Source of the DNA: Streptomyces venezuelae
Lineage (GTDB): Bacteria > Actinomycetota > Actinomycetes > Streptomycetales > Streptomycetaceae
Direction: 5' to 3'
Length of the DNA stretch: 64,000 bases
Assembly (NCBI RefSeq): GCF_008642295.1
Contig: NZ_CP029190.1
Coordinates: 6,493,501-6,557,500 of the forward strand
Below, piece after piece: positions 7,970-31,613 of this stretch; position 1 is the stretch's first letter, and every line of letters begins with the position of its first letter. Made by a program: the position numbers and the translations under genes. The notes under the pieces were generated by a model. The model was given only the letters and a program-made list of their open reading frames with translations. It had not been told where the DNA came from and searched no databases.

Positions 7970-8913
7970 CGGCGGCCGGTGAGGTAGCCGCCCATCCTGG
8001 TGAAGTAGTCGGTGGCGAACATCTCCTCGCCGTCCTCCGTGCGGACCCGGGTGATGGCGAGGCCGTGGTTGCGGCCGGTGCGGGCGTCGGCGCCGGCCAC
8101 GATCACCACGCCGTTGCCCTCGCGGTAGAAGATGCGGCCGGGCGTGCCGCCGTACCGGCCCTCGGAGACGGTCGCGGCGAGGATCTCCAGCCGCCGGCCC
8201 CGGTGGTAGGTGAAGGCGGCCGGGTAGGGCGCGGACTGGGCGCGCACCAGGCGCTCCAGCTCCTCGGCGGACCAGTTCCAGTCGATCCGGATGTCTTCCT
8301 CGGCCCGCTTGTGGAAGAAGCTGGCCTGCGAGCGGTCCTGCGGGGTGAAGTCGGTCTCACCGGCCGCGATCCGGTCGAGCGCGCCGACCGTGACCGGGGC
8401 GATCAGGTCGACGGTCTTGTGGAACAGGTCGGTGGCGGTGTCGGTGGGTCCGACCGGCACGGCCTGCTGCAGGACGATGTCCCCGGCGTCGAGGGTGTCG
8501 TCCATCATGTGCGCGGTGACGCCCACTTCGGACTCGCCGTTGATGAGGGCCCAGATGATGGGGGAGAAGCCGGCGTACTTCGGCAGCAGCGAGTCGTGGA
8601 CGTTGAGCGTGCCGTACCGGGGCAGGCCGAAGATCCGCGGCGGGATCCAGGTCCGCCAGTTGTTGGCGACGATGATGTCCGGCTCGGCCTCCTGGAGGCG
8701 GGCGAACAGCTCGTCGTCGTCCGGGCGGTTGCGGATGACCACGGGCACGTTGTGCTCCGTGGCGAGGTCGGCGACGGAATCGCTCCAGATCTTCTCGTAC
8801 GCGTGCTCGCTCTTGGGGTGGGTCACGACCATCACCACGTCGTGCTCGGAGTCCAGGAGAGCTTGCAGGGTGCGGTGCCCCCAGGTCTGATAACCGAACA
8901 TGACGACCCGCAT
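7966..8913 (-). CDS. N5-hydroxyornithine formyltransferase (CchA-like)
   Basis: This 315-residue enzyme is related to methionyl-tRNA formyltransferase and should transfer formyl from 10-formyl-tetrahydrofolate to the hydroxylamine of N5-hydroxyornithine, giving the hydroxamate ligand of the siderophore. The catalytic triad of the family is visible as N104, H106 (NVHDSLLP) and D142 (DTLDAGD). The C-terminal domain of tRNA formyltransferases is replaced by a short siderophore-type tail. The start at 8913 has AGGAACC upstream and lies divergent from the monooxygenase across an iron-box promoter region. Its UAG stop coincides with the CTAG at the end of the MITE-like element. Coelichelin CchA is the closest named role. 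Confidence 0.88.
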   Translation of the reverse strand: MRVVMFGYQTWGHRTLQALLDSEHDVVMVVTHPKSEHAYEKIWSDSVADLATEHNVPVVIRNRPDDDELFARLQEAEPDIIVANNWRTWIPPRIFGLPRYGTLNVHDSLLPKYAGFSPIIWALINGESEVGVTAHMMDDTLDAGDIVLQQAVPVGPTDTATDLFHKTVDLIAPVTVGALDRIAAGETDFTPQDRSQASFFHKRAEEDIRIDWNWSAEELERLVRAQSAPYPAAFTYHRGRRLEILAATVSEGRYGGTPGRIFYREGNGVVIVAGADARTGRNHGLAITRVRTEDGEEMFATDYFTRMGGYLTGRR

Positions 8914-8951
8914 AGGGTTCCTCCTCAGAGCAGTGATGAATCGAGGGTAAG

Positions 8952-8970
8952 TAAAGCAAGGCTTACCTAA
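8952..8970 (-). promoter_or_regulatory. Iron box (IdeR/DmdR operator) for the formyltransferase gene
   Basis: Read on the minus strand this is TTAGGTAAGCCTTGCTTTA, with a perfect TTAGGT left half and a weaker right half compared with the 19-bp consensus TTAGGTTAGGCTMACCTAA. It lies 39 bases upstream of the formyltransferase start, so iron-replete repression is expected. Confidence 0.8.
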
Positions 8971-9089
8971 GTGTGCAACGGGGTCCGATTTGGTACGGAA
9001 TCGGACTCGAATCCAGCCCGCTTCGGGCGGAGTTCAAGCCGAAGCCTGTTGTCGGCGTCCGATATGCCCGGTCGACAGGCCGAAAAGAT

Positions 9090-9108
9090 CAGGTTAGCCT
9101 TGCCTAAG
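9090..9108 (+). promoter_or_regulatory. Iron box (IdeR/DmdR operator) for the monooxygenase-NRPS operon
   Basis: The sequence CAGGTTAGCCTTGCCTAAG matches the 19-bp iron-box pattern AGGTTAGSCTNNCCTAA well. It is 95 bases before the monooxygenase ATG. No further iron box occurs before the lipoprotein, NRPS or MbtH genes, so this one probably governs the whole 9.2-27.5 kb operon. Confidence 0.82.
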
Positions 9109-9203
9109 TAATCGGGTCGCCGTCCTTCGGTGTGCCCGGCTTTAGGTTTCCCCTGGTTCCCCCAGCGCCTGACAAGCGGCTGCCCCGCACGATTGGGAGT
9201 GAC

Positions 9204-10553
9204 ATGTCACAGGCTCTTCCTGACGACGCACCTTTGATCCACGACCTCATCGGAATCGGCTTCGGCCCCTCCAATGTGGCCATGGCGATCGCGCTCAGCG
9301 AGCACAACGCAAGCGTCGGACGGCAGGAGGCGGTCACTGCTCACTTCTTCGAGCGCCAGCCGGAGTTCGGCTGGCACCGCGGCATGCTCATCGACGATGC
9401 CACGATGCAGGTGTCCTTCCTCAAGGACCTGGTGACCCTCCGGAACCCGACCAGCGAATACAGCTTCCTCTGCTACCTGCAGAGCAAGGGCCGACTGATC
9501 GACTTCGTCAACCACAAGAACCTCTTCCCGCTGCGCGTGGAGTTCCACGACTACTTCCAGTGGGCCGCGGCCAAGGTCGACGACATGGTCTCCTATGGCT
9601 CCGAGGTCGTCGCCGTCCGCCCCGTCGTCGAGGACGGCGTCGTCCAGTACATGGACGTCACCGCCCGCTCCGGCTCGGAGCTCGTGGTCCACCGGGCCCG
9701 CAACCTGGTCGTCGGCACCGGCCTGACGCCGCGGATGCCCGAGGGCGTCGACCGTACCGACCGGGTCTGGCACAACTCCGACCTGCTGGGCAAGGTCGAG
9801 GGCCTCAAGGGCACCGACCCCCGCCGCTTCATCGTGGTCGGCGCCGGCCAGAGCGCCGCCGAGAACGTCGCGTACCTGCACCGGACCTTCCCCGAGGCCG
9901 AGGTCTGCGCCGTCTTCTCGCGCTACGGCTACAGCCCCGCGGACGACAGCAGCTTCGCCAACCGCATCTTCGACCCGGCCGCCGTGGACGAGTACTTCAT
10001 CGCGCCGGAGGAGATCAAGCAGAAGCTGATCGGCTACCACGGCAACACCAACTACTCCGTGGTGGACATCGACCTGATCGACGACCTCTACCGCCAGGAG
10101 TACCAGGAGAAGGTGCTCGGCACCGAGCGCCTGCGCTTCCTGAAGGTGTCCCGGCTGACCGAGGTCATGGAGACCCCCGACAAGGTCCGGGTCACCGTCG
10201 AGTCGCTCGTCACGGGGGAGAAGACCCCGCTGGACGCCGACGTCCTGGTCTACGCGACCGGATACCGCTCCGCCGACGCCCTCGGCCTCCTCGGCGAGGT
10301 CGAGCAGTACTGCCAGCGCGACGAGCAGGGCCGGGTCCGGGTGGAGCGCGACTACCGCATCACCACCGACCCCGAACTCAACTGCGGCATCTACCTGCAG
10401 GGCGGCACCGAGCACACGCACGGCATCACCTCGTCCCTGCTGTCGAACACCGCGGTCCGGGTCGGCGAGATCCTCGACTCGATCGTCGCGAACGGCCGGG
10501 CCCCGCTCGCCCAGGCCGAGCGCGCTGCCGACGAAATCGGTTCGACGCTCTAG
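9204..10553 (+). CDS. L-ornithine N5-monooxygenase (CchB/PvdA-like)
   Basis: This 449-residue flavin and NADPH-dependent N-hydroxylating monooxygenase should convert L-ornithine to N5-hydroxyornithine, the committed step of hydroxamate formation. Visible motifs are the FAD fingerprint IGIGFGPSN (residues 16-24), the substrate-side segment MQVSFLKDLVTLRNPTS, the NADPH fingerprint FIVVGAGQSAAEN, the ATGY motif and the C-terminal THGITSSLLSNTAVRVGEIL, as in PvdA/SidA enzymes. I chose ATG 9204 because GGGAGTGAC precedes it and family homology begins right after; an in-frame ATG at 9132 would add 24 unrelated residues. It is the first gene of the biosynthetic operon, downstream of an iron box, and its product feeds the formyltransferase and NRPS module 3. 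Confidence 0.92.
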   Translation: MSQALPDDAPLIHDLIGIGFGPSNVAMAIALSEHNASVGRQEAVTAHFFERQPEFGWHRGMLIDDATMQVSFLKDLVTLRNPTSEYSFLCYLQSKGRLIDFVNHKNLFPLRVEFHDYFQWAAAKVDDMVSYGSEVVAVRPVVEDGVVQYMDVTARSGSELVVHRARNLVVGTGLTPRMPEGVDRTDRVWHNSDLLGKVEGLKGTDPRRFIVVGAGQSAAENVAYLHRTFPEAEVCAVFSRYGYSPADDSSFANRIFDPAAVDEYFIAPEEIKQKLIGYHGNTNYSVVDIDLIDDLYRQEYQEKVLGTERLRFLKVSRLTEVMETPDKVRVTVESLVTGEKTPLDADVLVYATGYRSADALGLLGEVEQYCQRDEQGRVRVERDYRITTDPELNCGIYLQGGTEHTHGITSSLLSNTAVRVGEILDSIVANGRAPLAQAERAADEIGSTL

Positions 10554-10644
10554 CATCCCCACGACCGTTGCGCCTGCCCGGTGTTTCCATCGCACCGGGC
10601 CGGTGGTCTGCGCACTGTGAAACACCCCCGTGAAAGGAACACCC

Positions 10645-11685
10645 GTGTCCGTTGGTAAGCGCCCCGCGCTGACGAGAGTCGTCAGGAACGTCCCCCGCGT
10701 GGCAATCGCCGCAGCCGCCGCCCTCGTCCTCAGCGCCTGTGGCGGTGGTGACGAGAAGTCCGAGTCCAAGCCCGCCGTTTCCGGCGACACCAAGGCCGCC
10801 GGTGCCTTCCCGGTGACCGTGGACCACAAGTACGGCAGCACCACCATCTCCGCCGAGCCGAAGAAGATCGTCACCCTCGGCCTGTCCGACCAGGACGCGG
10901 TCCTCGCCCTCGGCATCAAGCCGGTCGGCGCGGTGGACTGGTTCAAGGAGGCCCCGTACGGCAAGTGGCCGTGGGCGAAGGACCTGTGGGGCTCCACCCC
11001 GCCGCAGGTCGTCGGCGAGCGCGACGAGTACAACATGGAGAAGATCGCGGCCCTCAAGCCGGACCTGATCATCGCCCAGTACTCGGGCATGAAGAAGGAG
11101 CAGTACGACACCCTCTCCAAGATCGCCAAGGTGGTCGCGCAGCCCAAGGGCGCCGAGGACTACCAGGCCGACTGGAAGGTGATGACCCAGCAGATCGGCA
11201 AGGCGCTCGGCAAGAACGCCGAGACCGAGAAGCTGATCTCCGGCATCGACGCCAAGTTCAAGGCCGTCAGCGACAAGCACCCGGAGTGGAAGGGCAAGAC
11301 GGTCTCCGTCGGCGAGCCCTACGAGCCGGGCAAGTTCTCCGCGTTCTCCCCGAACGACCCCAAGCTGAAGTTCTTCGCCGGCATGGGCTTCGGCACCACC
11401 GACGCCTACCGCGCCGCCCTGGGCAAGGAGAACATCGCCGACCTCAGCTCCGAGCGCCTCGACGTCATGGAGGCCGACCGGGTCGTGTGGCTGGGCACCC
11501 CGGACACCGAGAAGGCCATGAAGGCCGACCCGCTGTACGTCAAGACCAAGGCCAGCCAGGAGAAGCGCGACCTCTTCCTGCCCTACGACAGCCCGGACAT
11601 CGGCGCCGCGCTGTCCTTCAACACCGTGCTGAGCATCCCGTACGCCATCGACCAGGTGGTGCCGCGGCTCGAAGCCATCAAGTAA
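10645..11685 (+). CDS. Ferric-siderophore ABC transporter substrate-binding lipoprotein (FecB/FhuD type)
   Basis: This 346-residue periplasmic-binding-protein-type lipoprotein is expected to capture the ferric siderophore at the cell surface. The N-terminus is basic, then hydrophobic, with lipobox LVLSAC and acylated C32. The Fe-siderophore family pattern follows: KKIVTLGLSDQDAVLALGIKPVGAVDWF, IAALKPDLIIAQY and the C-terminal ALSFNTVLSIPYAIDQVVPRL. Start GTG 10645 is preferred over the in-frame GTG at 10630 because AAGGA sits 7 bases upstream of it. The gene lies 91 bases after the monooxygenase and 46 before the NRPS, in one operon. The matching permeases and ATPase are encoded at 33.5-36.6 kb. 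Confidence 0.88.
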   Translation: MSVGKRPALTRVVRNVPRVAIAAAAALVLSACGGGDEKSESKPAVSGDTKAAGAFPVTVDHKYGSTTISAEPKKIVTLGLSDQDAVLALGIKPVGAVDWFKEAPYGKWPWAKDLWGSTPPQVVGERDEYNMEKIAALKPDLIIAQYSGMKKEQYDTLSKIAKVVAQPKGAEDYQADWKVMTQQIGKALGKNAETEKLISGIDAKFKAVSDKHPEWKGKTVSVGEPYEPGKFSAFSPNDPKLKFFAGMGFGTTDAYRAALGKENIADLSSERLDVMEADRVVWLGTPDTEKAMKADPLYVKTKASQEKRDLFLPYDSPDIGAALSFNTVLSIPYAIDQVVPRLEAIK

Positions 11686-11731
11686 CGCACCAGCAGTACT
11701 GACGCACGACCAGGGAAAGGCCTTCTGAACG

Positions 11732-27321
<15,590 letters not shown>

Positions 27322-27325
<4 letters not shown>

Positions 27326-27537
27326 CCACCAACCCGTTCGAGGACCCGCAGGGCAGCTTCCTGGTCCTGGTCAACGACGAGAACCAGCACTCGGTGTGGC
27401 CGTCCTTCGCCGAGGTGCCGGCGGGCTGGCGGACCGTCTTCGGCGAGGACACCCGGGACGCCTGCCTCTCCTACGTGGAGGCCAACTGGACGGACCTGCG
27501 CCCAGCCAGCCTGATAGCCGCCCAGCAGCAGGCCTGA
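27322..27537 (+). CDS. MbtH-family NRPS chaperone
   Basis: This 71-residue MbtH-like protein binds and activates NRPS adenylation domains. The family pattern is complete: [33 protein letters not shown], then [16 protein letters not shown]. It overlaps the NRPS stop by 4 bases (ATGA), so the partners are translationally coupled. It closes the biosynthetic operon, followed by a strong hairpin terminator. Confidence 0.95.
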
Positions 27538-27554
27538 CCCCGGTCCTGCCCTGG

Positions 27555-27596
27555 AAGGCTCCCGGGAACCGCCGAACGGCGGTTCCCGGGAGCCTT
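27555..27596. terminator. Bidirectional hairpin terminator after mbtH
   Basis: A perfect 19-base inverted repeat (AAGGCTCCCGGGAACCGCC and complement) with loop GAAC lies between the convergent mbtH-like and MBL-hydrolase genes. Confidence 0.85.
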
Positions 27597-27634
27597 CGGG
27601 CTGTTCCGGGCCCCGGTCCCGACGGCCCGTCCGG

Positions 27635-28549
27635 CTACTCCGCTCCGTAGGCCGCCCACGGTCCGAGGGCGAAGCCCCCGCCCTCCGCCCGGACTTCCAG
27701 GGCGCCCGCCCCGCCGAAGTGCGCCGGGACCACCAGCTCCCGTTCCGCGGCGGCCCGCGCGAGGATCCGGCGGCGGCCGGCCGCCGCCTGCGCCGGGTCC
27801 AGGCAGAAGCAGCTGTTGCAGTCGGGGCGCAGGATCTGCACCGGGCTGTGCAGCAGATCGCCGGCGAACACCGCCCGGTCGCCCCGGGAGGCGAGCCGCA
27901 GGACGGCCGAGCCGGGGGTGTGGCCGGGGACGGACTCCAGGGTGAGGTGCTCGTCGATGCGGTGGAAGCCGTCCCACAGCACCGCCTGCCCGGCCCGGTG
28001 CACGGGCGCGATGCTGTCCTCGTAGACCAGCCGGTCGTGCTCGGCCCGGCCGCCCCCGTACCCGCCGTCGGGACCGAAGTGGCGGTCGTCGGCCGCCGGG
28101 ATGAGATACCGGGCGTTGGGGAAGGTCGGCACCCATGCGCCGTCCGCAGCGTGCGTGTTCCAGCCCACGTGGTCGGCGTGCACATGGGTGTTGACCACGG
28201 TGTCCACGTCCTCCGGGCGGATGCCGGCCTGCGCCAGGCCGCCGAGGAAGTCGCCCTGCCAGTGGTGGAACTGCGGGGCGCCGGGCCGCTCGCGCCCGTT
28301 GCCCACCCCGGTGTCCACCAGGACCGTCCGGCCGCCGCTGCGCAGGACCCAGGTCTGGAGTGCCATGACCGCCAGGTCGCCGTCCGGATCCCAGTGGTCC
28401 GGCGCCAGCCGGTCCCGGTTCTCCCGCCAGACCCCGGGGCCGGATTCGGGGACGAGGGTCCGGGCGGAGACGAACGCTCCGCGCCACTCGACGATCCGGA
28501 TGACCTCGACATTCCCCAGCGTCATGCGCTGTACGTTCTGCTGCGTCAT
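27635..28549 (-). CDS. MBL-fold metallo-hydrolase
   Basis: This 304-residue metallo-beta-lactamase-fold hydrolase has the metal-binding motif THVHADHVGW (HxHxDH), a third ligand region PGHTPGSAVL, an Asp in FAGDLLHSPVQ and a late His in VVPAHFGG. It has no signal peptide, so it is probably cytoplasmic. It sits inside the siderophore locus, convergent with mbtH and divergent (125 bases) from an AraC regulator that may control it. No iron box is visible here. Since the NRPS lacks a thioesterase, a hydrolytic release or editing role is conceivable, but lactonase- or glyoxalase-like activity is just as plausible and the pair may be an unrelated insertion. Start ATG 28549 follows GGAAGC; ATG 28525 is an alternative. 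Confidence 0.8.
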   Translation of the reverse strand: MTQQNVQRMTLGNVEVIRIVEWRGAFVSARTLVPESGPGVWRENRDRLAPDHWDPDGDLAVMALQTWVLRSGGRTVLVDTGVGNGRERPGAPQFHHWQGDFLGGLAQAGIRPEDVDTVVNTHVHADHVGWNTHAADGAWVPTFPNARYLIPAADDRHFGPDGGYGGGRAEHDRLVYEDSIAPVHRAGQAVLWDGFHRIDEHLTLESVPGHTPGSAVLRLASRGDRAVFAGDLLHSPVQILRPDCNSCFCLDPAQAAAGRRRILARAAAERELVVPAHFGGAGALEVRAEGGGFALGPWAAYGAE

Positions 28550-28674
28550 GCTTCCGACGTTAGAAGGGCTGGCCGAGACTTTCGATGCCCGTGCTGCTCG
28601 ATCGGATACGCCTGCGTCTCATCGCGCCCGTCCTGCCCGTCCTGCCCCGTCAGACGGTGTCGTAGCCTGACCCG

Positions 28675-29637
28675 ATGGACGTGGTCAGCGATGCGATCTC
28701 CGCCGTGCGCGTCGGGCGGCCCTCCGCCGACCGGGTGCGGGTGAGCGGAAGCTGGAGCACCCGGCTCGACCCGTACGAGGGTGCGGGCTTCCACGTGGTC
28801 CTGGAAGGCGGCTGTCTGCTGCAGCCCGACGGCGGTCCGCCCGTGGTACTGGGCACGGGGGACGCGGTGCTGCTGCCGCACGGCACCGGACATGTGATGG
28901 CGGACGACCGGGCCGATGCGGCGGCCCTGCGGCAGGCGGTGTCCTACGACCGGTGGGCCGCGGCGGTGCGGCAGCCGGACCGGGATACGGCCGATGAGGC
29001 CGGCGAGGTCGGCAGGGCCGACGGGGCCGGCGCGGTGGAACTGCTGTGCGGCAAATACCGGATCGACCGCAGCCGGCTGCACCCGCTGATGGCGGAACTG
29101 CCGGCCGTCGTCCACCTGCCGAACCGCGCGGACGGCCACCCCGAACTGCGCGCCGCCATCGACCTGCTGGGCCGGGAACTGGACGGCGGACGGGCCGGGT
29201 CCGGCATCGTGGTTCCCAGCCTGCTCGACCTCCTGCTCGTCTATATGATCCGCGCCTGGACGGCAGAGGCCCGGACCGGGGCGTGGCCGGCCGCGCTGGG
29301 CGACACCGTGGTGGCCGCCGCCCTGCGGGCGCTGCACGCGGACCCGGCCGCTCCGTGGACCAACGAGCGCCTGGCCGCCCGGGCGGGCGTCTCCCGGCCC
29401 ACCCTGGCCCGCAGGTTCACCGCCCTGGTCGGCCGGCCTCCGATGGCCTACCTCACCTGGTGGCGGCTGACCGTCACCGCCCGGCTGCTCCGCGACACCC
29501 CCGACCCCCTGGCCGCCATCGCCCGCCGGGTCGGCTACGGCACCCCGTACGCCCTGTCCCACGCCTTCAGCCGGGAGTTCGGCACCACCCCGGGGCGGTA
29601 CCGGGCCGCGGTGGCGGTGCAGGCGCCGGGCGGGTGA
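28675..29637 (+). CDS. AraC-family regulator with cupin N-terminal domain
   Basis: This 320-residue protein has an N-terminal cupin of the AraC_binding_6 type (residues ~15-190; FHVVLEGGCLLQPDGGPPVVLGTGDAVLLPHGTGHVM) and a C-terminal double helix-turn-helix (ERLAARAGVSRPTLARRF and DPLAAIARRVGYGTPYALSHAFSREFGTTPGRYR). Regulators of this layout usually control a neighbouring oxidoreductase or hydrolase gene. Here that would be the divergent MBL hydrolase. The intergenic region shows no iron box. The effector is unknown. Confidence 0.85.
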   Translation: MDVVSDAISAVRVGRPSADRVRVSGSWSTRLDPYEGAGFHVVLEGGCLLQPDGGPPVVLGTGDAVLLPHGTGHVMADDRADAAALRQAVSYDRWAAAVRQPDRDTADEAGEVGRADGAGAVELLCGKYRIDRSRLHPLMAELPAVVHLPNRADGHPELRAAIDLLGRELDGGRAGSGIVVPSLLDLLLVYMIRAWTAEARTGAWPAALGDTVVAAALRALHADPAAPWTNERLAARAGVSRPTLARRFTALVGRPPMAYLTWWRLTVTARLLRDTPDPLAAIARRVGYGTPYALSHAFSREFGTTPGRYRAAVAVQAPGG

Positions 29638-29652
29638 GCTCCCGAAAAGGGG

Positions 29653-29692
29653 CCGGCCCCCTTCCCCCCGGGGGTTGGGGGAAGAGGGCCGG
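29653..29692. terminator. Hairpin terminator between convergent genes
   Basis: A 16-base inverted repeat with one mismatch (left arm CCGGCCCCCTTCCCCC, right arm GGGGGAAGAGGGCCGG) lies between the AraC regulator and the exporter operon end. Confidence 0.7.
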
Positions 29693-29708
29693 GGCAGGAG
29701 GGGCCGGA

Positions 29709-31613
29709 TCAGCCCTGGGCGGGAATGCGGGGTGAGGCCGGGGGGTCCTGGGGGCGGCGGCTGTCGGACCAGGCCGCCCACAGGGCGGCGTACCGCCCGC
29801 CGGCGGCCACGAGTTCGGCGTGCGAGCCGGTCTCGACGATCCGGCCCTGGTCCAGGACCACCACCCGGTCCGCCGTCGCGGCCTGCGGCAGCCGGTGGGC
29901 CACCATCAGCCCGGTGCGGCCCTCCAGGGCCTGTACGGCGGCCGATTCCAGGGTCCGGGCGCCGGCACTGCCCGCGTCCGCCGTGGCCTCGTCGAGGATC
30001 GCCACGGGCGGGTCCGCGAGGACCAGCCGGGCCAGGGCCAGGTGCTGGGCCTGGGTGACCGTCAGCTGGTGCCCGCCCTCGCCGACCACCGTGGCCAGTC
30101 CCTCGGGCAGGGCCTCCACCCACTCCAGCGCGCCGACCCCGGCCAGGGCCGCGGTCAGCTCCTCGTCGGTGGCCCCGGGCCGGGCCAGCCGCAGGTCCTC
30201 GGCCAGCGGACCGGCGAACACATGGACCTCCTGGCTGATCAGGGTCACCGCCCGGCGCAGGCCGGCCGGGCCCAGCTCGCGGGAGTCGACCCCGCCGAGG
30301 GCGATGGTGCCCTCGGACGGCCGGTGCACTCCGGCGATCAGCTTGGCCAGGGTGGTCTTGCCGGCGCCGCTCGCGCCGACCAGCGCGACCCGCTCCCCGG
30401 GACGTACCGTCAGATCGACGCCCCGGAGCACCGGGTGCCCGTCCACGTACGCATGGCCGAGCGCGGACACCGTCACCGAGCCGTCGGCCGGTTCGGCCGG
30501 GCGCTCCGGTTCGGCCTCGGCGGGCAGCTCCGACACCCCGACCAGGCGGGTCAGCCCGGCCCCGGCGGACTGGACGTCGTCCAGCAGCACCAGCGCCGCG
30601 TTGATCGGGTTGAACAGGCTGTGGAAGTACAGGGCCGCTGCGGTGGCCGTACCGATGCTGACGGAGCCGTTGTCGACCAGGAAGAAGCCGGTCACCAGGA
30701 TCGACCCCAGTCCGATGAACTCGGCCAGGTTGAGCCGGGAGAAGAACCCGGTCACCAGGTGGATGCCGCGCAGGGCGAGGTCCACCGCCGACCGGGAGCG
30801 CTGCTCGATCAGGCCGGTGTGCCTGCCGTTCAGGCGGAAGGCGCGGACGGTCCGGGCCCCGCCCACGCTGTCCAGCAGCTGGTGCTGGAGCGCGCCGGTG
30901 GCCACTCGGTGCGCCGAGTACACGGGCACGGCACCGCGCAGGTACCAGCGGACGGCGAGGATCTGTACGGGCACGGCCGGCAGGACGGCGAGCAGGAACC
31001 GCCAGTCCAGTACGGCGAGTCCGGCCAGGGTCAGGGCGATGGTGAGGACGGAGCGGCTGAACTCGGGCAGCGCCTGCCGTACGGAGCGGGCGATCAGGGT
31101 GACGTCCCCGGTGACCCGGGAGACCAGGTCGCCGGATCCGGCCCGCTCGACCCGTTCCAGCGGCAGCCGCAGGGCGCGCTCGATGAACCGCTCGCGCAGG
31201 GCCGCCAGGACGGTTTCGCCGAGCCGGGCGACCAGCGCGCTGCCGGCCGCGGTGGCGGCGCCGCGGGCGAGGGCGACGACCACGAGGAGGACCATCGGGA
31301 CGGTCAGCGAGTCCGGGCCCCGCTGCTCCACCACCAGGTCCACGATGCGGCCCAGCAGCGGGGCGGTGAGCAGGCCGATGCCGGTGCCGAGGAGCAGCAC
31401 CGTCACGGCGGACACGGTCAGCAGCCGGTGGCCGCGGAGCAGGGCGCGCAGCGCGGCGAGGGTCTGGGCGCCGGAGGCGATGGGCAGCAGGTCCCGGTCC
31501 GCCGCGGCGGCGGCGCCGGCTCCGGTGCCCGTGTCGGTGCCCGTATCGGTGTCGGTGCTGGGGCTCATCGGGGCTCTCTCGGAGTGCTCGGGGGTTCCGG
31601 TGGCGGCGGTCAT
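29709..31613 (-). CDS. ABC exporter half-transporter, consensus-Walker subunit
   Basis: This 634-residue TMD-NBD half-transporter is a probable siderophore exporter subunit. Six membrane segments lie in residues ~50-330. The NBD has an intact Walker A (GASGAGKTT, ~residue 415) and Walker B (AILDEAT), but its signature is LTVTQAQH instead of LSGGQ, so it cannot complete the partner ATP site. The N-terminal ~40 residues are a Thr/Asp/Gly-rich repeat (TDTDTGTDTGTG) that looks disordered. The ATG at 31613 overlaps the preceding gene's stop by 4 bases, so the two halves are co-translated and should form a heterodimer. Export direction is inferred from the fused layout. An iron box precedes the operon. 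Confidence 0.88.
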   Translation of the reverse strand: MTAATGTPEHSERAPMSPSTDTDTGTDTGTGAGAAAAADRDLLPIASGAQTLAALRALLRGHRLLTVSAVTVLLLGTGIGLLTAPLLGRIVDLVVEQRGPDSLTVPMVLLVVVALARGAATAAGSALVARLGETVLAALRERFIERALRLPLERVERAGSGDLVSRVTGDVTLIARSVRQALPEFSRSVLTIALTLAGLAVLDWRFLLAVLPAVPVQILAVRWYLRGAVPVYSAHRVATGALQHQLLDSVGGARTVRAFRLNGRHTGLIEQRSRSAVDLALRGIHLVTGFFSRLNLAEFIGLGSILVTGFFLVDNGSVSIGTATAAALYFHSLFNPINAALVLLDDVQSAGAGLTRLVGVSELPAEAEPERPAEPADGSVTVSALGHAYVDGHPVLRGVDLTVRPGERVALVGASGAGKTTLAKLIAGVHRPSEGTIALGGVDSRELGPAGLRRAVTLISQEVHVFAGPLAEDLRLARPGATDEELTAALAGVGALEWVEALPEGLATVVGEGGHQLTVTQAQHLALARLVLADPPVAILDEATADAGSAGARTLESAAVQALEGRTGLMVAHRLPQAATADRVVVLDQGRIVETGSHAELVAAGGRYAALWAAWSDSRRPQDPPASPRIPAQG

